From Flavobacterium sp. ASV13 (GTDB lineage Bacteria; Bacteroidota; Bacteroidia; Flavobacteriales; Flavobacteriaceae): a stretch of 64,000 nt of DNA. The stretch spans positions 770,513-834,512 of the forward strand of contig NZ_JQJY01000002.1 in assembly GCF_000745775.1 (NCBI RefSeq), written 5' to 3'. The notes beneath the pieces are model-generated. The model had not been told where the DNA came from, made no database searches, and saw only the letters and a program-made list of their open reading frames with translations. The translations under genes were made by a program, and so were the position numbers. Below, one piece after another: positions 62,801 through 64,000 of this stretch; the first letter of the stretch is position 1, and every line of letters starts with the position of its first letter.

Positions 62801-64000
62801 AGTAATCAAGAAAGCAAATTGTGCAAATAATTCTGGAATTATTACAGCTACTGCATCGTTTGGAACAGCTCCATATACTTATCAATTATTACCTGATACA
62901 GCTGTAGCTCCTACAAGCGGTACTTCAGGTTGGAATACTCCTAATACTTTTAATGCAAATGCAGGCGACTATGTAGTTTATGCAAAAGATGCTTACAACT
63001 GTATTAAAGCATTCCCAATTACACTTGATAAATATACTGATCCAACTATCAATGTACCAGCTGCGATATGCTATACTGGAAGTCCTTTCACATTTACAAT
63101 AACAGGTTCAGTTGATCCAACTATCGTAGGTGGAGCAACTTATAGTGTTGACGGAAGTACATTCCAAAGTTCACCAACGTTTACTTTTAGCGCAGCTAAA
63201 GTTTATACGTTATCGATTAAAGATGGAAATGGTTGTATCGCAAGTACACCTTTCGAGGTTAAACCACAACTTAAACTTGATGTTAAACAAACAAGAGATT
63301 TAAGCTGTATCGTTGGAAGTGAAGATGCTCAGTTTACTTTGACAGCTACAGATGGTTATGGTACTTATGCTTATTCATATACTTATAATGGTGGTACTAG
63401 TACTACTATGCCATCAAATGTTCTAACGGCAGGAGGTGTAGGTACTTATGTATTTACAGTTACTGATGCTCAAAACTGTCAGGCAACTTATACTATTAAT
63501 TTAGATGCTATTCCAACAATAAACTTTACAGTTTCTTCTGTAGATGCTAGTTGTAACTTAGCATCTGACGGAACTATTACAGCTGTTGTATCAGCAGGTG
63601 TAGGTCCATTTAAATATCAATTAGAAGATGGTGCTACAATAGTTGCTGCTTACCAAGATTCTAATGAATTTAAAAACTTGCCAGCTAAAACTACGTATGT
63701 AGTACGTGTTAAAGATGCAAGAGATTGTACAGATACTAAACCTGCGACTATTGGCCAGCCGACTCCATTGACGGCGAGTTCAACGATTACGACAGCTTTA
63801 TTATGTACAGCAGGCAATGCTCCATCAAAAGCGGTTGTTACGGTAACTCCATCAGGAGGAACATCTCCGTATCAGTACAGCTATGACAATGGCACAAGCT
63901 TCTCAGGAACGAATACGTATGAGACGTTTGCTGGAATTACATTTGATGTAATCGTTAAGGATGCAAATGGTTGTACATTCACTATCACAAATGGTGTTAA
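50883..64000 (+). CDS. sprB: Giant gliding adhesin SprB-like, partial (open at right edge)
   Basis: From ATG 50883 the frame stays open to the end of the window (at least 4,372 codons). A signal peptide (MKKPTILKIAILLLLILQAD) leads to an N-terminal region with YWSGILRSPADRTKIKNVKI. A DUF11-like domain follows near residues 390-480 (GQELRYTLSFKNSGNDSATEF). The rest is SprB-type beta repeats of about 80-90 residues, each with a C-terminal DANGCT or KGCT type motif, interrupted by a non-repeat domain at about 1256-1456. F. johnsoniae SprB is a ~6,500-residue mobile surface adhesin exported by the type IX system. Expected missing parts are further repeats and the C-terminal sorting domain. Confidence 0.9.
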   Translation, partial: MKKPTILKIAILLLLILQADVVFSQTYKAFNKEYTTQVRGDIINIGNSILNRGTKKSDGTYSVSPNTPFSGTTSNDTNGNFDMYYINVDPVSNNSTPIFSSSSATLTVPNNIAPAAPCYKVAYAALYWSGILRSPADRTKIKNVKIKVPNTTNSNYQDVVGTVIWDIDKNADGISDSGGNKTQAYACFAPITSLLNATNPNGVYTVANVLATEGVKNTNGSTGLAAGWSLFIIYEDNSLPTKSISTFNGFFGIGSNAGPISTTVNGFTTPDLGDVNARVAFSALEGDQNYSGDYLYINSKSITTSPSSVRPINNFFKSSITTSNGVFTDRNPNGTNTLGFDAGVLDITPQSGIIPNKATSAQITIGTNVDVYINYFLAFSVDVIAPNVKLIKKVHDAAEVDAENKNVTLGQELRYTLSFKNSGNDSATEFTITDQLPTNTNFNFPADIFKLPTGMTIANNVTYNAATRTITFKVPNSLVEKNDPEETIRFKVKVVDDCASLIDACNNVIRNSALTSYRGNPAAGGGGNGTLFGDTSYASANSCNATPQSTNFLVGLDACKNSKAEICLTDMELSAAGGYTTYKWATSTAYNPVLGTNQKLKITGPGTYYVYSTKTGCPDFEQIITVTDGGGVKTNPIIKYADNKDSNGVIAPCDIDGKPLPKIFLCGANDSRLFDLALPSATVVWEKTTCVRPPLSELSDLCADERASCTWVSAGPNGSLFTASEAGYYRVTISSGGCVNKFYFNVYKSDVAINETHKNILCTTPGSITVDKLTGYEFSLTHVLIPASSSTTTAWGDSNVFSITQEGNYVVNYRLKNVNPTCAYKTNQIIIAKDGFTVGIDNPNENPLCFGDKGRIQVSATSGFTGYYYTVYEDGVLYQDLGPLPNRTQDFKDLTPGKTYRIVVFTKKADGSIECTDEVSKLIPNPAAALTLTSSVIKPLTACADGQYRITASGGKFPYAFFVDGSATEYALDENGNTDLNSIILNTPTAKEYTILVRDFNRCETTYKFTVAANPKPVYTVVPSTINCYGEKGSITVNVTNANGYALEYSIDNGATFGSNPTFLNLKEGTYNVVVRYTLSGQTCTDPAQAVAILPPANALTASGGVSELAGCRLGGLGGRLRFTNVTGGTIPYEYSFDGGASWQTSPEKDVMDGTYVLIVRDSKGCTYKLPYDVILDPKPADPQIDPINVVYNCTGTGIATVTVNNPANGNYSYEYYLDDVPNTPIDNNVFTNVISGSHNIKVKYKLEDASTYSNLLKEDFGHGDPTTSPGIAAAYCFNDQRVTAPYVCGTQSVEDNQYSVASFFWRNDNAWYHFKDHTSNGAVADGRYLLVNIGSAAGDYGILYSKPIADVIPNQPVKVDLAVANLLNAGKGGAAPIVRFELVNPAGVVVARVDTGKIAEDPNDPNRTKWIEIPTISLNPGNNTNLTFVIRSGSLEYNGNDLLIDDISVYQLPKSCLQEQKILFDVGTDKAFTVLEPVIQDVACNGGNTGAITITAQNFGARFYYSINGGTLQSSTTSPVTISGLTAGNYSVVVQSDAAGTCSKSYSKTIGSPSAVTVTASVTTPLTCNPNSAAITAVAVGGTSPYKYELRAADGVTVITAFQDSAVFTGLGKGTYTVAAKDLRGCSSAVSTAVIINDAPPVTASLASSSDLCFDANKATIVVTASGTGTLSYSLDGAAAVTTNTFTNVGVGTHSVLVTDANNCTVTVSNIIVAPELKGKPQVTKTLDCNTAGATIKVDIEGGTAPFTYKYKLGASGTYSSSIPVTGTSFNYAAAGAGTYYFEISDANSPTSCKVEVSATVDAITNPTVTAQPVQVTCNGGSTGEVTLVASGGSGGYSYSFNNSGFTTTIKYTGLKAGIAYPFQVMDDKGCKSAIGSITLTEPTAVQGTINATELTCSSTGTVPAVVTVTGSGGTGPYQYSFNGTSNFTTTNTYSTSAAGTVTAYIKDSNNCQIGPLSITIATLYQITDITITDNGYDCSTTPPGGHVNIAAVKGGVSAPIRYQIISGPAGYDTATNSDGEFKSLAPGSYIFQATDIKTGCSFTKQYTVNGSPDIVTGGSILTTIKCFGGTGTIQFTVNGIKSRFDYVIKNGSGTIIQSANNLVGSTNTTITVGTALAAGAYTITATDRTTKCQSAYTVTLTQPANALDVTATVPNINCNNGQAIITAVGSGGTTSYTYAVVIKGAVPTAGAYGTDPKLSVNTVNGTKVDWDVYIKDANGCTDFVSVKVLQDQTPSVTATLDNQCTGSGNKFRITANGTGGIAPLTYGINGATGAFGPDNFFDVVASATPYIVWVKDANGCTAQAAAITVYPQLTATTAIKELDCSTTNPDATITVTPNGGKSPYTYQVSTNNGTSYSAMASNVYTTSTAGTFLIKVTDANGCTFVTTTPILSISNPTVTANQINVSCNGGADGSVQLIGAGGSLTGGQNYQYSKYGIIYGSASSFTGLAAGDYDFFVKDSKGCVGKITVTITEPSKLVVSASATKFTCSTTNTKQAAVVTIAVPTTGTSPYEYSFNGGGYAAGRTLTVNDNGTDQVINYSVKDAKGCTASGSLTLNKLNPPVIASVTPTAVTCLATSSSVTVTTTAGTGVAPLAYTIIAPASATSNVTGATSGVFTGLAPDTYTFKVTDANGCYDTKSVTVNPVTPIAIAGNKNNDAKCKGTSTGNGTFTISGIATVGNYSFTLTAGTLGTGTLTKSGNTLSLTNVAAGTYTVSVTDTATGCTNSTSITIGEPALALDVTALATNINCNNDNAVITATATGGTTNYSYAVVKQGASAPATTAYGTNNVLTVDTNSGADMNWVVYVMDANGCTDTVAVPLATDPTPSVTAVLSNQCTGTGSGFTITATGTGGTGTLQYGINGVNGAFSTSNVFNVAAGTYTVWVKDANNCPASATPITVNPQLTAIAKVTKQLDCTPTPNAAITVDITGGKSTYTYKVDPGTGTYGASIPVTGTQFVYTGAAAAGTYNFEITDSNNPTACKVIVSATVNAISNPTVTATQVNITCFGANNGSVVLTGSGGSGNYTYSDALAGTYSTTASFTGLTPGSHTFYVKDSKLCSGSVTVTILEPTALVVSATSTGFTCSTTNTKVAGSVTIAVPTTGTSPYEYSFNGGGYGSTRVLTVNDNGTDQTINYSVRDAKGCITNGSVVLNKLNSPKINTVVASAVTCLATSSTVTVTTTVGTGVGTLVYSIISPATATGNTTGATSGVFTGLAPDTYTFKVTDANGCYDTKSITVNPVTPIAVGVSKLSDVKCKGDTTGSARYTVTGFSSTGNYSVVVTTSPTGLPYTTSTSGDVITLTGMSNGNYTLAVVDNTTGCPANATITIAEPANALSATFATVNANCLVGTSKVTVTAAGGTIAYKYAFIHDGATLNASDFGPSNVAYLDPATTDWDVYVRDANNCQVKLDVTIAKDNAPTVTASAVGQCLGVGTYTITAVGTGTGTLQYSINGTSYQAGNTFTVTAAGTYNIWGKDANGCTAQTTVPVIVNDKLTLSAQLNKNITCVVGSEAAQITLTAGGGNGVYTYSFTSSAAAPTAVLSGNVLTTSDAGNYTFTVTDGRGCTFTTTVPVSITLPVYPEITGVTQTQFINCFGEETAAISIAVDNTKGVSPFVFNVRRTAPTVKDYGTQTSGLTAGDYTITVTDSKGCTDTETIHINEPLKIVVTSHAVNITCVPGVGTSKGSVIVDNVTGGTAPYTYYVTGINNYFASENNLSGTTSVTFDVVDFGLYQIRVVDAKGCTVVKSDVLVASPPSALDIQVDLSTVYCTAVGPIPAGGTAVVKIGSTYIGPLPFHFNIYRGATPPQIFTADGTDGWQGEDPAGSKQTTFTGLTPGVQYTFIVYDENTKCYYYQVAGDKIPTNTQLTVAATGHNITCTGAADGAVDFVVTNPYGSATPITIGYDVINAFNNLSTGITGTSPSTTSNFAMSNVGPLPKGTYYVLIKELVGPNAGCSVASANFNILESPQLLVLTASVIKKANCANNSGIITATASFGTAPYTYQLLPDTAVAPTSGTSGWNTPNTFNANAGDYVVYAKDAYNCIKAFPITLDKYTDPTINVPAAICYTGSPFTFTITGSVDPTIVGGATYSVDGSTFQSSPTFTFSAAKVYTLSIKDGNGCIASTPFEVKPQLKLDVKQTRDLSCIVGSEDAQFTLTATDGYGTYAYSYTYNGGTSTTMPSNVLTAGGVGTYVFTVTDAQNCQATYTINLDAIPTINFTVSSVDASCNLASDGTITAVVSAGVGPFKYQLEDGATIVAAYQDSNEFKNLPAKTTYVVRVKDARDCTDTKPATIGQPTPLTASSTITTALLCTAGNAPSKAVVTVTPSGGTSPYQYSYDNGTSFSGTNTYETFAGITFDVIVKDANGCTFTITNGV
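54652..55250 (+). other. Non-repeat beta-sandwich-like domain within SprB
   Basis: Residues about 1256-1456 of the SprB-like protein lack the repeat motif and read EDFGHGDPTTSPG, FFWRNDNAWYHFKDHTSNGAV, YLLVNIGSAAGDYGILYS, VRFELVNPAGVVVARVDTG and LLIDDISVYQLPKSC. This is a jelly-roll/galactose-binding-like pattern also seen in other type IX-secreted surface proteins. It probably contributes ligand binding; this is inference from pattern. Confidence 0.6.
57324..62640 (+). repeat. Higher-order repeat of about 1.78 kb in sprB
   Basis: Recurring anchors: CCAATGTACA at 57611 and 59387 with the third copy CAATGTTTA at 61161 (spacing 1776 and about 1773); ACATTCAAGG at 58758 and 60540 (spacing 1782). 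Each unit holds about seven SprB repeats. The unit can be followed back to about 55.5 kb and forward to about 62.6 kb, after which the spacing changes. Confidence 0.8.

Overview
The window looks like a piece of a Flavobacterium chromosome, probably close to the F. johnsoniae group. It is AT-rich. Promoters follow the Bacteroidota pattern (TTG, about 17-19 bases, TAnnTTTG), Shine-Dalgarno sites are weak, and the gene families are typical of Flavobacteriaceae. The right third carries the gliding-motility adhesin operon, ending in a giant sprB-like gene. These genus and operon assignments rest on gene families and gene order; no database search was possible.

Layout. 1-7.9 kb: tex (cut by the left edge), a DUF1294 membrane protein, rpiB, an 800-base AT-rich gap with DnaA-box-like words, a DUF2007 protein, rnr, a head-GIN-domain protein, a LysE-type exporter, tRNA-Cys with a triplicated 3' end, and folB. 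8-21.5 kb: glnS, a long non-coding gap, a small envelope-protein operon (YtxH, holin-like, small cytosolic protein), an SPFH protein, gltX, a DUF4175 protein with ybeY, then mnmG surrounded by ten palindromes matching the ParB centromere site parS. 21.8-29 kb: a methyltransferase, a duplicated 164-base non-coding element, an OmpH/Skp lipoprotein, a Pif1/RecD-like helicase, two unknown exported proteins and an HU/SPOR protein. 29.2-33.5 kb: a small-protein/histidine-kinase/LuxR-regulator operon bracketed by two near-identical hairpins, then an unknown exported protein. 33.7-41.6 kb: dprA, an unknown membrane-anchored protein, trpS, plsC, recA, a thioesterase, a DoxX-like protein and holB.

42-64 kb is one co-oriented block of exported proteins: a small exported protein, a beta-helix protein, a small Cys-containing protein, sprC-like, sprD-like and sprB-like genes. 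This order matches the known F. johnsoniae sprB operon, in which the huge adhesin SprB is moved along the surface by the gliding machinery after type IX secretion. SprD here joins a PorP/SprF-like outer-membrane domain to a rod of about 975 residues built from a 17-residue Ala/Lys/Asp/Glu repeat, with a SPOR-like C-terminus. SprB is open for at least 4,372 codons and contains a higher-order repeat of about 1.78 kb.

The most distinctive signals are the parS cluster around mnmG (one site is read as the last codons of ybeY), the tRNA-Cys 3'-end triplication, the duplicated 164-base element, the paired CCTATTTGTAGG hairpins around the two-component operon, and the repeat architecture of SprD and SprB.
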